64,000 bases of DNA, taken from the NCBI GenBank assembly GCA_037157565.1, contig JAZHRO010000063.1, forward strand, positions 11,328,001-11,392,000, written 5' to 3'. Position 1 is the first letter of the stretch; the number at the start of each line of letters is the position of its first letter. The notes under the pieces are model-generated. The model did no database searches. It was not told where the DNA came from and saw only the letters and a program-made list of their open reading frames with translations. The stretch is from Thalassia testudinum (Eukaryota > Streptophyta > Magnoliopsida > Alismatales > Hydrocharitaceae). The translations under genes and the position numbers were made by a program. Below, piece by piece: positions 21,021 through 34,138 of this stretch.

Positions 21021-22900
21021 CGATCTACTAACATCATCGATAGCACTCCTCATCTTTTCAAAAAAATATATATATAGTTCTATATTAACTGCCCAAAGTG
21101 GCTCAGGGAAAGTCCACTCAAACCCCAATGCCTCTCGTAGGGAGGGGGTAGAAGGAAGAAAGGGGGTGTTGTGGGTTTGTGGAAACCTCTTCCTTTCTGT
21201 TCCATTGCTGTAACCTAAAATCTGCATGGCAAAGGAACAACCCATAAGTCCATGACCATTTTGGAGAATGCAGAAGAGATGTACATCATAGCTTCACCTT
21301 GTGATTGGGGAGAGGGGGCCGGAGCGAGACCCCAATGGTGGTGGGCAGGTGGTGCAAATGGGTTGGACAAGGATGAGATGTGCCATTTTCCCCATGGAGG
21401 ACAAGTCTATATTATTGCAACTTTTGCCAACATTTCCTGGTGTTGTTATCTTGTCCTTTTGATATCACATTTATGATGAGGCAATTGCACCCAAATGTGG
21501 GTGATGCTTGTGGTGTCACCTTTCCACATTACAGGATTTGAGCATGTTGATGGTCCTAAAGGTTTAAGAAACTAGACTGAACATTGAAATAGAAAACCTT
21601 TGGTTCAAATTCAAGGTTGGTTCTGGGTCCACAATGGTTTGAAGACATACAAAGCTAGATATGCATACATAAGCCATATATCATTTGTGTTAATCCTACC
21701 GCATGGGTCAACTAGTAGTTGTTTAGGGTTGGAAGGAGAAACAAGTTCCCAATTCAGGATATTTTCGTAGATGACCGAGTCAAACAAAACAAGAAAAGCA
21801 TAAGCCCACTCACATGGCCCTGGCTTTCCTTTATGGTTGCAACTAAAGGAAGCCCAGCAACATCCAGCCCTAAAACTCGGAGCAGTCCAACTGGCACGAC
21901 AGATTTACTGGAAGATAAAAGAATAACTATTTTCTATTTGATAAATATTACGAAAATAAGTAGACAATATCTAGCTGTGCAAGTCATACTTTACTGTTAA
22001 TGTAGCACAATACATGCCATCAAAATCTTGGCGTCCGAGATCTTCTGCCATGATCAAGAAAGAAAAGGAAACACTGTTAGAAAACTGTGAAAGCTAGAAG
22101 GTAACACTAGATTCGTAGCAAGATGCCTTTAGACACATTGATCATTAGTCTTACCCATAAACCATAGAAGGGATAAGATCCAAAGTGTACTTATTACGTA
22201 CTTGCACATCTCCACCGAAATAAGCACATCAATAAATGTTACTACGCTTTGAATTCCTAAGAGTGACATAATATATCAAGTTCCCATCTCAGTTGTTATA
22301 CCACAGGGACCAGGGAGGGAGGCATATTGGCTTTAACCAACAGAAACAGCCATTGAATTCAGTGATAGCCACGAACAAGTTCAATATAGATGTGGATTGT
22401 ACTAACTCTATCATACTAGCCACCACACAAATTCTCAATATGTAAAGAAAATATTGCTTTATTAGCATCTCTTCTTTAACCCACATTATTATATGTCCTA
22501 TAAAACAGATAGCATGGCAAGGTTGTGGATGATTGTATGCACAAAAAATATGACTGTGGTAACCAGATGTAGAAAGGCAAATTGTACAAATAACACTTTT
22601 TAAAATATTCCTGTCAACATATCTAAATTTCAATTAACTTATTGGCAAATCGATTGGAAGATAAATTTGTAGTCCGACATGCTGAGCTTGTGCTGAGATA
22701 ACCCACATGCTTTGCATCCTAGAGATAGGAACAATTAGATTCCATCAAACTAGAGAATAACAAGGGAGCAAATTCCACTGTAGCACATGGTCGGTACCAA
22801 ATCAAAGGAGAAATAAAACAAAATAAAATTCCTAATGCACCTTGACAAGGAAATCTCAACAGTTCATGACAAATCCCAAATCAGTGAAGAACAAGGGAAA
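21021..22900. other. Intergenic DNA, downstream of the RPS14 copy
   Basis: No coding region is supported. It would hold the 3' UTR of the RPS14 copy next to 22901. Small open frames are unremarkable. Confidence 0.5.
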
Positions 22901-22903
22901 CTA

Positions 22904-23065
<162 letters not shown>

Positions 23066-23430
23066 CTAATTAAGGTATATGGTAAGGCAAGTTTCACTCA
23101 ATGAAAGCACAACCAAATATAAACTGCCTCACCTCCATGAGAAACGAACACTATTCTCGGAAATGGTTATAAAAGCCCACTTTAGTATCTAGCAATTACG
23201 ACCATAGTTAAATAGATTGCATTCGTGATATGTCGAGAAATCACCGTCAAGAGGCAATTACAGGTGAGTAAATTGATGAGTTAAAGGGAACAGCCAATTA
23301 TGGAGACTTCAAAAGTCAAATAGATAGGATGTTGCCTCAGATTCTACTGGAAGGATAGGGGCGACCCTACGGCTATTTTTGAGCCTCCTGAGTTATTAGC
23401 ATAATATTTATTTGCACAGGAGGTTGTTTT

Positions 23431-24553
23431 TGTAGATTCTGTAAGGAGGGGGAGCGACATGTGCATTATACAAAATAATGTGAAATAAAATATCACAATT
23501 ACACAAAAGCCAATCTCAGAAGCACAGAGGGATTTTTAGGTGAAAATTTAAACTTGGGTAAAAACTACTACCTAAACCTCTCGATTTATGATTTTCCGAT
23601 CTACCTAGTAGATCAAGTCCACCAACGAACTACTTCAAACAAGGAAAGTTCAACCTCTTACAAACGACGCTACTTACACGAGGGTAGCGTACCTCAAACT
23701 GACATTACTTTGTACAAGAGTTGTGTACCTCAAACCTCTCCACTTCACGAAGAGTATTTTATCTCGCGAAGGAGACGAGAATTTGCAAAACGAATACTTA
23801 AACAAAGACAATTACAAAATAACCTATAGAGCCCCAAATAGGTGTAAATCAAACTAGCTCCTATAGGCAAAAAAAACTTCCCTTAGATGGAAGTGGTGCG
23901 ACGTGAAGTTAGCAGCGTAACAGTACTCTCGGATGAGTGTTAGATGGCTTGGAGAGCATAAACTTCTTCTAGATGATTTCTCCTTGGACACAATATAATG
24001 TGTAAGTAGTATGTTAAGATGTGTTTTTGACTTAAGAAGGGTGCTTCTTTATTTATAGAGGTCCTAAGAAAGGTTTAGAAGGCCTTATAAGACTTATATA
24101 GCCGTTGAGAATAAATCACAAAATATCGAGTCAAAATTCCAACGAAATCAAGATTATTTATGATTTTGACAAGGTTATGAGATGTCTGGATCTAATATCA
24201 GGCGTTGGGTCTTCATTTGATCTGAAGGTCGGGCGTTTACTCTAGAAGGGTTGATGTTCCTAGATTAGGTTGGCTCTAAACGGACATCTAACAGAGTGTT
24301 TTAAGTCATATAGAAATATAATCAGACGTCTAATTCTAAACGAATTTTTTCTTGTTTTTACCAGATTGAAATAGGGTTCTAGTGCTATAAGAGTCAGACA
24401 ACATATAGAACATCTAGCAAAGGCTCTGGACATCTGGAAAGAGAGATCTCTGCAGCAATTGATTTTCCGACGCTCAAATGGCTATTAGATCTAACAAAAG
24501 GTGATTTGGATTAGATCTTAGCCTAACATCTATTTATTAGTCGTCTAGGATTC
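23431..24553 (-). repeat. 3' LTR of the intronic copia element (U3-deleted)
   Basis: Ends in ATCTACA (minus sense) at 23431. Similar throughout to 26525-27645, with many point differences, so the insertion is old. Confidence 0.75.
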
Positions 24554-25554
24554 TCTAAAATAGCTATATAATTAGCTCCCCTTTCTAATGGAAATATAAC
24601 TATGTTTTTAAGATCTCCCCCTATCTAAATGAAGGAAATCTTTCTCCCCCTTAATGATTGACATATAACTTATCAAATTTTAACTCCCCCTATCTAATTG
24701 CTACCTACGAAATTAACATAAAAGAGAGGGTAACAAGGATTTACCATGGCCAATAAAATGGCCCTTGAGGTGGGTGCCAAAAATGATGGTGTTCCCATCC
24801 GTAACTTGGAGGTCCGAGCATCAAATCCGGTCTCCAATCGAGTGGTTGATATAAGAAGGTTCGATCATTCGTTAATCATCTCATCGATCTTCTTGTCTTC
24901 CTCTTTTGTCTTGACGTTGGTCCACCTAGCTTGAGTAGACCATCCTTCATCTTTTATGTCCAATCTCTCATATTGTAATCTCCCTTGAAACCTACAAAAT
25001 AAGTTTCAAGTTTTCTATTCGGTATCCAAGTCAATTTGGATCTGGATTTGTTAGTGGGTCTCCTTGAAGGAGAACCTTTCTCAACCTTAGGACTAGCTTT
25101 TAACTTACATAAAAGACTATCTGAATTTACTTTTAGACTAGCACTTCCTTTTCTATAATGCTCATTTTAATTTTTAAACCTGAAATTTCATATTTAAGTA
25201 AGCTATTTTATTCAATCATGTTTGTGTTTCCTAAGATTAACTCATTATTTTCTAAAATAAGAGTATTCTTTTTAATTTTGATAGAATCAAAAGAAAAATT
25301 TAAATCTAAATCTTTTACAACAAGATTATCTACTTCAATCTTTAAGGTCCTAGATTCCTTCTTCAAATTTTTATTCTCTAACTTTAATGATTTACTAAGT
25401 TCATAAATTCTTCAAATGCTTCTTGCAACTCATTAAAAGAATTTACCTCTTTGTTGTTATCTTCATCCTCACTAAGATCCGTTAATGCCATGAAGTCCAT
25501 GCAAGCGGTTTCATTCTTTGTTTCAGGATCTTTCTTCACCGAGGTTGAATCATC

Positions 25555-26088
25555 CTACGTGACTTGAAAAGACTTCTTGTATTTCTTCTCCTTCCCTTTA
25601 TTCTTCTCCTTCTTAAGAATAAGGCATTCAAGTCGAAGATGTCCTTTTTCGTTGCAATGATAGTAACGCTCCGGGCTATCTCGCTTCTTCTCCTTCTTCT
25701 TTTTCTCCGTGTTCCTGCAAAACTTAGAAAATTTCTTAAATAAAATCCCAAGGTCTTCATCGTTGGAACTTATCTCGTTGTCCGAAGTGGCTTTGAAGGT
25801 GAGAGTCTTCCTTAGCTTCGACTCCGGTGTGTCTTTCTTTTTCTTTATCTTCGTCTCATAGGCCATGAGATTACCTAAGAGATCCTCCATGTTGAGCTCC
25901 TTTACTTCGTTCATCTCTTCAATGGTTGTGACCTTTTGTTCCCATATCAGTCCAAAGAAACGAATAAGCTTTCTTTGAAGCTCCCCCTTGATAAAGGTCT
26001 TCCCTATAACTTTCAAGTTATTCACTATAAGAGTAAACCTAGGATGCATCTCACTTAAAGACTCATTAGATTTCATAGAGAGATTCAA
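25555..26088 (-). pseudogene. Gag of intronic copia element
   Basis: 177 codons: MYTRFT-like segment (SLSEMHPRFTLIVNNLKVIGKTF), the EMNEVKELNMEDLLGNLMAYE block and a zinc knuckle YHCNEKGHLRLEC. The first Cys of the usual CX2C is replaced by Tyr (YYHC instead of CYxC). The tail is Lys/Glu-rich. The style is that of Sirevirus-type UBN2 gag. Upstream gag sequence continues in broken frames to about 26460. Confidence 0.75.
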
Positions 26089-26524
26089 AATCTTGAGATA
26101 AAATATTAATCTTAGAAGCTCTTACCTTAGAGGTACCTCCGTGAGTTACCTCAAGCGTGTGCCATATCTCATATGCAGTGGCGCACTGTGAGATGCGGTT
26201 CAATTCCTCCGAGCTCAACACGTAATAGAGAGCGTTTATCACTTTTGCGTTAAGGAATAACTCCTTGATTTAATTCTTCGAGTATCCTCTCTTGGACTTC
26301 TCTGGGATGTCATAGGGAATCTCGCATCTCTCCCAAATTGCAAATTCAGTGGCTCGAAGCCTCATCTTCATCCACAGTTTCTAGTACCTATAATTCGTCC
26401 CATTGAAACGAGGATGGGTAGTGGACTGCCCCTCGACATGACTTGTCACTGTGCTGCTTCCCTCCATGCTTGGATCCATGCTAGTGTGTTACGCCAATGT
26501 CGCGAGACCTGCTCTGATACCAAT

Positions 26525-28014
26525 TGTAGATTCCCTAAGGGAGTGAGATGTGTGTGATATAAAATAATACGGAATAAAATATCACAATCACACAAAAGTC
26601 AATCTCACAAGCACACAAGAATTTTTGGGTGAAAATCCAAACTCGGGTAAAAACCACCACCTACACCTCTCAATTTAGGATTTCCCGATCTACCCAGTAG
26701 ATCAAATCCACTAACGAACTACTTCAAACGAGGGCAGTTCAATCTCATACAACTGACACTACTTACACAAGGGTAGCGTACCTCAAACTGACACTACTTT
26801 GTATGAGGGTCATGTACCTCAAACCCTTCCTCTTCATGAGTATTTTGTCTCGCGAGGGAAACAAGAATTCACAAAGCGAATACCCAAACAAAGGTAATTA
26901 CAAAATATCTTATAAAGTCCAAAAATAAGTGTAAATCAAACTAGCTCCTATAGGCAAAAAGAACTTCCCTTATATAGAAGTGGTGCGACGTGAAGTCAGT
27001 AGCATAATGGCGCTCTCTGATGAATGCTAGATGGCTTGAAAAGCAAGAACTTCTTTTAGATGATTTCTCCTCTTGGACACAATATACTGTGGAAGTAGTA
27101 TGTCAATATGTGTTTTTGGCTTAGGAAGGGTGCTCCTCTATTTATAGAGATCCTAAGAAGGATTTAAAAGGCCTTGGAAGGCTTCTATAGTCATTGTGAA
27201 TAAATCACAAGAGATCAAGCCAAAATCCTAATGAAATCAAGATCATTTATGATTCTAATATGGTTATTAGATGACTGAATCTAGTATCAGACGTTTGGGT
27301 CTTCGTCTGCTCTGAAGGTTAAACGTTTGCTCTAGAAGGGTTGATGTTCGTGGACTGGGTTGGATCTAAACGGATGTCTAACAAAGTGTTTTAAGTCATT
27401 TGGGAATATAATCAGACGTCTAATTCTAGACGAGTTTCCTCCTGTTTTCACCAGATTAAAACAGGGTTCTAGTGTTATAAGGATCAGACGACATATAGAA
27501 CGTTTGGCAAAGGCTCTGGAGTCTGGAAAGAGAAATCTCTGCGGCAATTGATTTCTCGAGGCTGAAACGGCTATTAGGCCTGACAAAAGGTGATTTGGGT
27601 CAGATCTTAGCCTAACATCTATTTATTAGACGTCTAGAATTCTCTAAGGACGTTTGGAAATGTCATAGAATTAATTATAAGGTAATCTCCAAGGGTCATC
27701 TTCTGACAGTCTAATGGTCCTATTATTGGACGTTTTTCATTGGCATCAGACGTCTTTTAAGACATCTGGACTATAGGTTGGTAGTCTAAAATCAGCAGAT
27801 AGAAAACACTAAGTCCAGCCTAAGTGTTTGGACATCTAAACGAAGGGTCAGACATCTTAAAGATTATAATCAAACATCTGAGGTCCAGATTGAACATCTG
27901 ATTAGGCTGTCTAAAGCCTATTTTGATTTTCTGATCTAAGTGTTTGTCTAAGTGTCCTAGTAAGGTGTAAGGTTTCCTAGGACTAAGGTAAGGTACTTTA
28001 GGCTATTTTCAACA
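26525..28014 (-). repeat. 5' LTR of the intronic copia element
   Basis: 1490 bp, TGTTG...CTACA, adjoining the primer-binding site at 26511-26524. Confidence 0.8.
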
Positions 28015-29177
<1,163 letters not shown>

Positions 29178-29852
29178 TTAATTAACCTGTTTGCTTTAAA
29201 GCAATTATTTTCTTACAATCAAGTTATGAAGCCTTAGAATTCTAAAAGGAGAAGAAAGTAGATAGGAAGATAGGCAGAAGAGAGGAATGAAGAAAAGATA
29301 GAAAAAAGAGATATTTATTAGTCATAACAACTAGCCTTGATGGACAAAAACTGTTGTAAGGGCAAATACTTCATTTCTTTTTTTTAAGCAATTATTTTCT
29401 AGCTTACAATCAAGCTATCAAACCTTAAAATTCTAGAAGGAGAGAGCAAACAGGTAGAGAGGCAGTAGAAATGAAAGGAGAAAGAGTAGGAGCAACGGGT
29501 ATTTGGAGCATAAAGGGTCAGTGGTATGGAAAATTCAATAAACTACACATAGTATGAAGTTTATTAACTGAAAGTGGATCCTTGCATACAGAAAAGCACC
29601 ATCCCTCCCAACCACTCATCCCCAAATACTCCAAATTCCAGGCTTCCAGCAATAAGAACGCAACGGGCTTTGTAGGAACATCATTATCTTTCTCTAAATC
29701 CCTCATTTTGTTTATTTTCTAAAAAAAGCTAGGCCATTTACACCCACCCATTAACACATTCTTTAGTCATAACCATCAATGTTGATGAGCCCAAAAGACT
29801 ACGGAAGATTACACATATTTCAAGACTATGGTAACCAGGCAAAACTTAGCTA

Positions 29853-30035
<183 letters not shown>

Positions 30036-30177
30036 TCATGATACATATGATAGCACAATCATAAATGAAAAAGGTATATGATACATTTGCAACGTTGCAA
30101 TCAGTACACAACTGTCTAAAAATAGATAATGGTATATATAGACAATTATAAGTTAAAGATAAAAAATTGCTAAAGTA

Positions 30178-30700
30178 GGTGGTGGTGGGTGGTGCTAGCA
30201 GAGAGGTAGTGGTGGTGGTGGGTGGTGCTGGCAGAGGTGATGGAGGTGGTGGGCAATGCTGGTAGTGGTGGTGGTGGTAGGCGGTGCTAGCAGTGGTGAT
30301 GGAGGAGGTGGTGGTCGAGAGGTTGGCAGGAGGGGGGCGGGGAGGAGGAGGAGAAGGAGGGCGGCAGCGAGGAAGAGGAGTAGCAGGGCAGCGAGGAGGA
30401 AGAAGAGGAGGCGGGCGAGGAGGAGGAGGAAGATGAGGAGGAGGGCGACAATGAGGAGGAGGTGCTGGCAGGAGGGCGGCGGGGAGTATGAAGAGGATAG
30501 CGGCGAGGAATAGGAGGAGTAGGAAGGGGAGAGGGGTAAGGAGGATGAGGAGGACGAGGGCTGCAGGGAGGAGGAAGAGGGGGGAGGCATGGATGAGGAG
30601 GAGAAGACGACGAGGAGGAGGGCAGCGATGAGGAGTTATCTGAGGAGGAGGACGACGAGGGATGATCGACGACGACGGCCGGCGATCGAGGAGGGGCGGC
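30178..30700. repeat. GTG/GAG-rich tandem repeat tract
   Basis: 30178-30310 has about four copies of a ~33-bp GGTGGTG..GGTGCTAGCAG unit. 30310-30680 is a long degenerate (GAG/GAC)n tract. The open frames on both strands (Ser/Pro/Leu-rich on minus, Arg/Glu-rich on plus) are translations of this repeat and not credible genes. Confidence 0.8.
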
Positions 30701-30839
30701 GATTGCTGTCGGGGATTCTGTGGGTCGACGAGGAGGGTTTGTGCGTGAGTGTCGGGGATGAGAGGACTATTGGAGGGGTTAGATTGATCGACATTTATTG
30801 TTAATTTTATTAGAAAGTGACGTAAATGTTTAAATTTAT

Positions 30840-31085
30840 CATAATTCTCGTTCCTAAATTTTGGTGGTTTCAGTTAAATTTTTTCTCTATTTTTACCATC
30901 ACTTTTTATAACAAGAGATAATAAATATTTATTATATATTATTTTTTTCAATGGATGAAGAGGGATAGTTCTAATGATATATTCATCGTCGTTTATATAA
31001 AGAAGTGACGGCAAAAATATTTTTATCATTGTATTTATAATTGATAGTAAATAACTGACGATAGAATAATATTTTCTAGAAGTGT
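30840..31085 (-). mobile_element. Possible CACTA-type transposon end
   Basis: Minus strand from 31085 reads CACTTCTAGAAAATATTATT, resembling a CACTA terminal repeat, followed by repeated CGTCA/GTCAGT and CGACGATGA-type subterminal words. The other end and a 3-bp TSD were not identified. The adjacent GC-rich (GAG)n tract could be internal to it. Confidence 0.35.
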
Positions 31086-31521
31086 ATGGTTTCTCCCCTT
31101 TATGTCCCAATTTTTAAAATTTATGTGACCACTTAATTGACTTAATCAAAATGGTGATCTTAATTTTAGGTCCACAGATGCAATGCGTAACAAGAAGATA
31201 ATGCAAAGATGGAGAATTTACCAACCTCTAGCTATCTTCATGCAAAATACTAAACAATGCAAAAAAAAATAAATCTACTATGCTGCTCAATCAAACCTGC
31301 TTGCGTAGAGGTAGGAAACTTCTATGTTTTGCAACTCGTTCAGTTCTTTTTTTCTTCTCACTTGGCATGCAAATAAATATCTACCAATCTAGCCACACGC
31401 TTATTCAAACCACACAAAAAACAACAAAATCCTAGTTAAAAAAAATGGGGAACAAAACTCAAAAACTAGCCCCAGATACAAGGGTGAGAAAACAGCAAAA
31501 AAAAAAATTCTAAGTCTAAAG
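31086..31521. other. Non-coding stretch before the copia element
   Basis: AT-rich with short A-runs. I looked here for the missing N-terminal RPS14 exon and did not see it. Confidence 0.4.
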
Positions 31522-32097
31522 TGTTAGAATCATAATGCAAACTTACATATATTATTATTAAGGAATTATACATTAAATATGTACATATATTTGGACATCA
31601 CATTTATGATCATTAAAGTAGTCTAGTTATGTAAATTGACCATTCGCATCTCATTAGGATATAGGATTTAATTCATAGAAACCTTAAGAGAAAAATGTAA
31701 TTCCGTGATGGGTGGAATTGGCATTTTAATTTAAGCGGTTATGGTCCCTGGAGAGGTGAGGGCAAAACGGGCATTTGATTTTCTGCATCCCATCGTAGAA
31801 AAGTTATAAATGGAACCCAAGGGGTACCACGTCTAACACATCTACCACCACCCTATAAGTTCTTTTCACTCTCTCAACCCTCTAGAAGCACCATAGCCAA
31901 TGCCTCTCATTGGAAAAGCAAGTCCACTGCTCTAAAGGATCTCCGTGATCTTTACTTCACTTCCATTGCGATGGACTCGAGTATTCCCCCATAGTTATCT
32001 TTCATTTTCATTTTGCTTGACGGTATATGGAATAGAATGTTCTTGGGATTTGGTAGAAAACCATTCGATTTTGATTTTATACGAATTAAATCCATCA
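31522..32097 (+). repeat. 5' LTR of copia element
   Basis: 576 bp, TGTTAGAATC...AATCCATCA. Very similar to the 3' LTR with small indels. Confidence 0.93.
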
Positions 32098-32099
32098 AG

Positions 32100-32112
32100 T
32101 GGTATCAGAGCC
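32100..32112 (+). other. Primer-binding site of copia element
   Basis: TGGTATCAGAGCC, complementary to the 3' end of initiator tRNA-Met. Confidence 0.92.
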
Positions 32113-32393
32113 TCTTTCTATTCGCTATATCATTGCCTAAATGAATCGGATTTTAAGGAAAAATAATTTCCGTTCGATTTTGGGGAATTGTTCTTCATTT
32201 AAGTTTTTGGATTCATTCGATCCCATCTTGATAAATCCATGACCACTAATGTTTATTTTTTGTGTTTTCATGTTCATTTGTATCCCACGTTTAATAATCA
32301 AATCGAGTTTTGCGATTGGAATCGTGATTTGGGGTGTTTTCCCCAAATCCCAATTTCAGATCGTCGTTGTGGAATCGGGCTGTGATCGGTCTG

Positions 32394-32840
32394 GTACCAA
32401 TACTCATCATGATGAGTATCAGTACTGGTAAAACATGGGTATCCATCGAACGCTTCCCAGACACCACCAGTATCGATGAAGTACCGGTACTCATCATAAG
32501 TACTAGTACATGTTGGATACTGGTCGAGCACAAGGAAGTACCACCAGTATCGAAGGAGTACCGGTACTCATCATGGAGTACCGGTGTATGTGGGATACTG
32601 GTGACGTCCAGAAGCATTGCCAATATCATATGAGTATCGGTACTCATGATGAGTACTAGTACATGAGGGACACTGGTCACGACCTAGGATCGGTCTAGTA
32701 TCGATGGAGTACCGGTACTCATCATGAGTACAGGTACATGTAGGATACTGGACATGGTCTTAGGATCAATCCAGTACTCATGAAGTATCGGTACCTAAGA
32801 ACAATACTGGTACTACTCATTTTGGTACAGGTACCAATCT
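32394..32840 (+). repeat. ~76-bp tandem array in the copia leader
   Basis: The word GTA(C/T)CGGTAC starts at 32481, 32558, 32634, 32709 and 32785 (spacing 77, 76, 75, 76), with a diverged first unit at 32394. Each unit holds palindromic words (GTACCGGTAC, ACTCATCATGAGT) and a GGGATACTGGT-like end. Confidence 0.85.
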
Positions 32841-33328
32841 TGATTACTGGTACTAGAGTGATTTTTTGGGATACATTTGTCATAAAATTTTGGTGCGAAC
32901 ATTAGTAGGTGATTTTAATGTATTAAGTACTCTATTACATTTAATAATTCTTGCAAGAGCAGGTTACTTCTTATGTCGATTTATTTGAACATTAAAGCAA
33001 CTGTGTACATTGTATTCCTTTGTGGGGAGCTTAACCCAAAGGTGAATCACCTCATGACTAAATGTGTATGTACACATTTAATGATAAATATATTATTGAA
33101 TTATTATGTTTTTTCATGTGGGTAGTTAAGTTAATCCAAAGATGACTTAATTACTTACATGATTGTTTTCAATACCTATTTATCGTTCTTAAGACTGCCC
33201 TCTACAATATTAATGTTTATTGTCTAAAGACTAAATATTAATGATTGTATTGTTAAGTTACTTCATTCTGAGCATGTGTTTGTTTTATTTCCTTTGTTTA
33301 TCCAGTTAACTCCTCTGCATCTGCCATA

Positions 33329-34080
33329 ACTACCAACCTGAATTCTATTCCAGAACTAAATGGATCGAATTTTAAATTATGGAAAAAAAGTGTCCTTATT
33401 GTTCTAGGATGCATGGATCTAGATTATGCACTTCAGGTTAATCCTCCCTTCCCTCCTACAGATAAGAGTTCTTCTGAGGAAATAAAGAACTCTGAGAGGT
33501 GGGAGCGATCAAATCGCATGTGTCTAATGATCATGAAACGTGCTATTCCAGAAAACTTTAAGGGTGCTGTCTCAGAGGAATTAAATGCTAAGAAATTCCT
33601 TGATGAGATTGAGAAAGCTGAGACAAGCAATCTCCTTAGCAAACTTGTTTCACTTAAGTATAGAGGCACTGGAAATATAAGGGAGAATATTATGGAAATG
33701 TCCAATTTTGCCTCGAAACTAAAGGCACTTAAGTTGGAGTTGTCAGATGACCTCCTCGTGCACTTAGTTTTGATTTCCCTTCTTGCACAATATGAGCAGT
33801 TTAAGGTCAGCTATAACTACCAAAGGGAGAAATGGATTCTTAACAAGCTCATTTCTCATTGTGTGCAAGAGGAAGAGAGGCCAAAACAGGACAAACCAGA
33901 AAGTGCTCATCTGATTTCTAGACCCAAAAGGAAGAAGGCTAAGGATACAGCTGACGCCAGTTCATCCTCCTCCAAAAGGAGTTAGAAGAAGCCTAAGGCA
34001 TCTTGCTTCTTCTGCAAGGGAGAAGGACACGTGAAGAAGAATTGTACCAAATATCACGCTTGGCATGAAAAGAAAGGTAC
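33329..34080 (+). pseudogene. Copia gag
   Basis: Begins near TTNLNSIPELNGSNFKLWKKSVL, the N-terminal DUF4219/UBN2-like region. It continues through NFASKLKALKLELSDDLLVHLVLISLLAQYEQFKVSYN and KLISHCVQEEERPKQDK, then a zinc knuckle CFFCKGEGHVKKNC (CX2CX4HX4C) at about 34003-34045. One in-frame stop lies at 33983-33985. The initiator Met is uncertain. Confidence 0.85.
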
Positions 34081-34138
34081 ATCACTCTCTTTAGTTTGTT
34101 CAAAAGTTACTTATGCTTCTGTACCTTCAGACATTTAG

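Larger units (their letters stand above)
23431..28014 (-). mobile_element. Pol-less Ty1/copia element (Sirevirus-like) in RPS14 intron
   Basis: Minus orientation. The 5' LTR is 26525-28014 (TGTTGAAAAT...ATCTACA), followed by a primer-binding site at 26511-26524 (minus ATTGGTATCAGAGC, complementary to initiator tRNA-Met). Then come gag (25555-26088), a short unassigned stretch, a purine-rich PPT region (about 24560-24690, GGGGGAGA-type) and a 3' LTR from about 24553 to 23431. The 3' LTR matches the 5' LTR from its end back to about 27645 in the latter and lacks roughly 370 bp of U3. No protease, integrase or RT is present between gag and the PPT. Flanks do not give a clean TSD (GTTTT versus ATCTA), so one end may be rearranged. 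Confidence 0.8.

Noticed and set aside
24746..24934. 62-codon plus-strand frame
   Set aside because: It lies antisense in the internal region of the copia element and has no similarity to a known family.
30195..30590. Ser/Pro/Leu-rich 131-residue minus frame and Arg/Glu-rich plus frames
   Set aside because: They are direct translations of the GAG/GTG repeat tract.
32100..32112. tRNA gene
   Set aside because: The TGGTATCAGAGCC match is a retrotransposon primer-binding site, not a folded tRNA gene.
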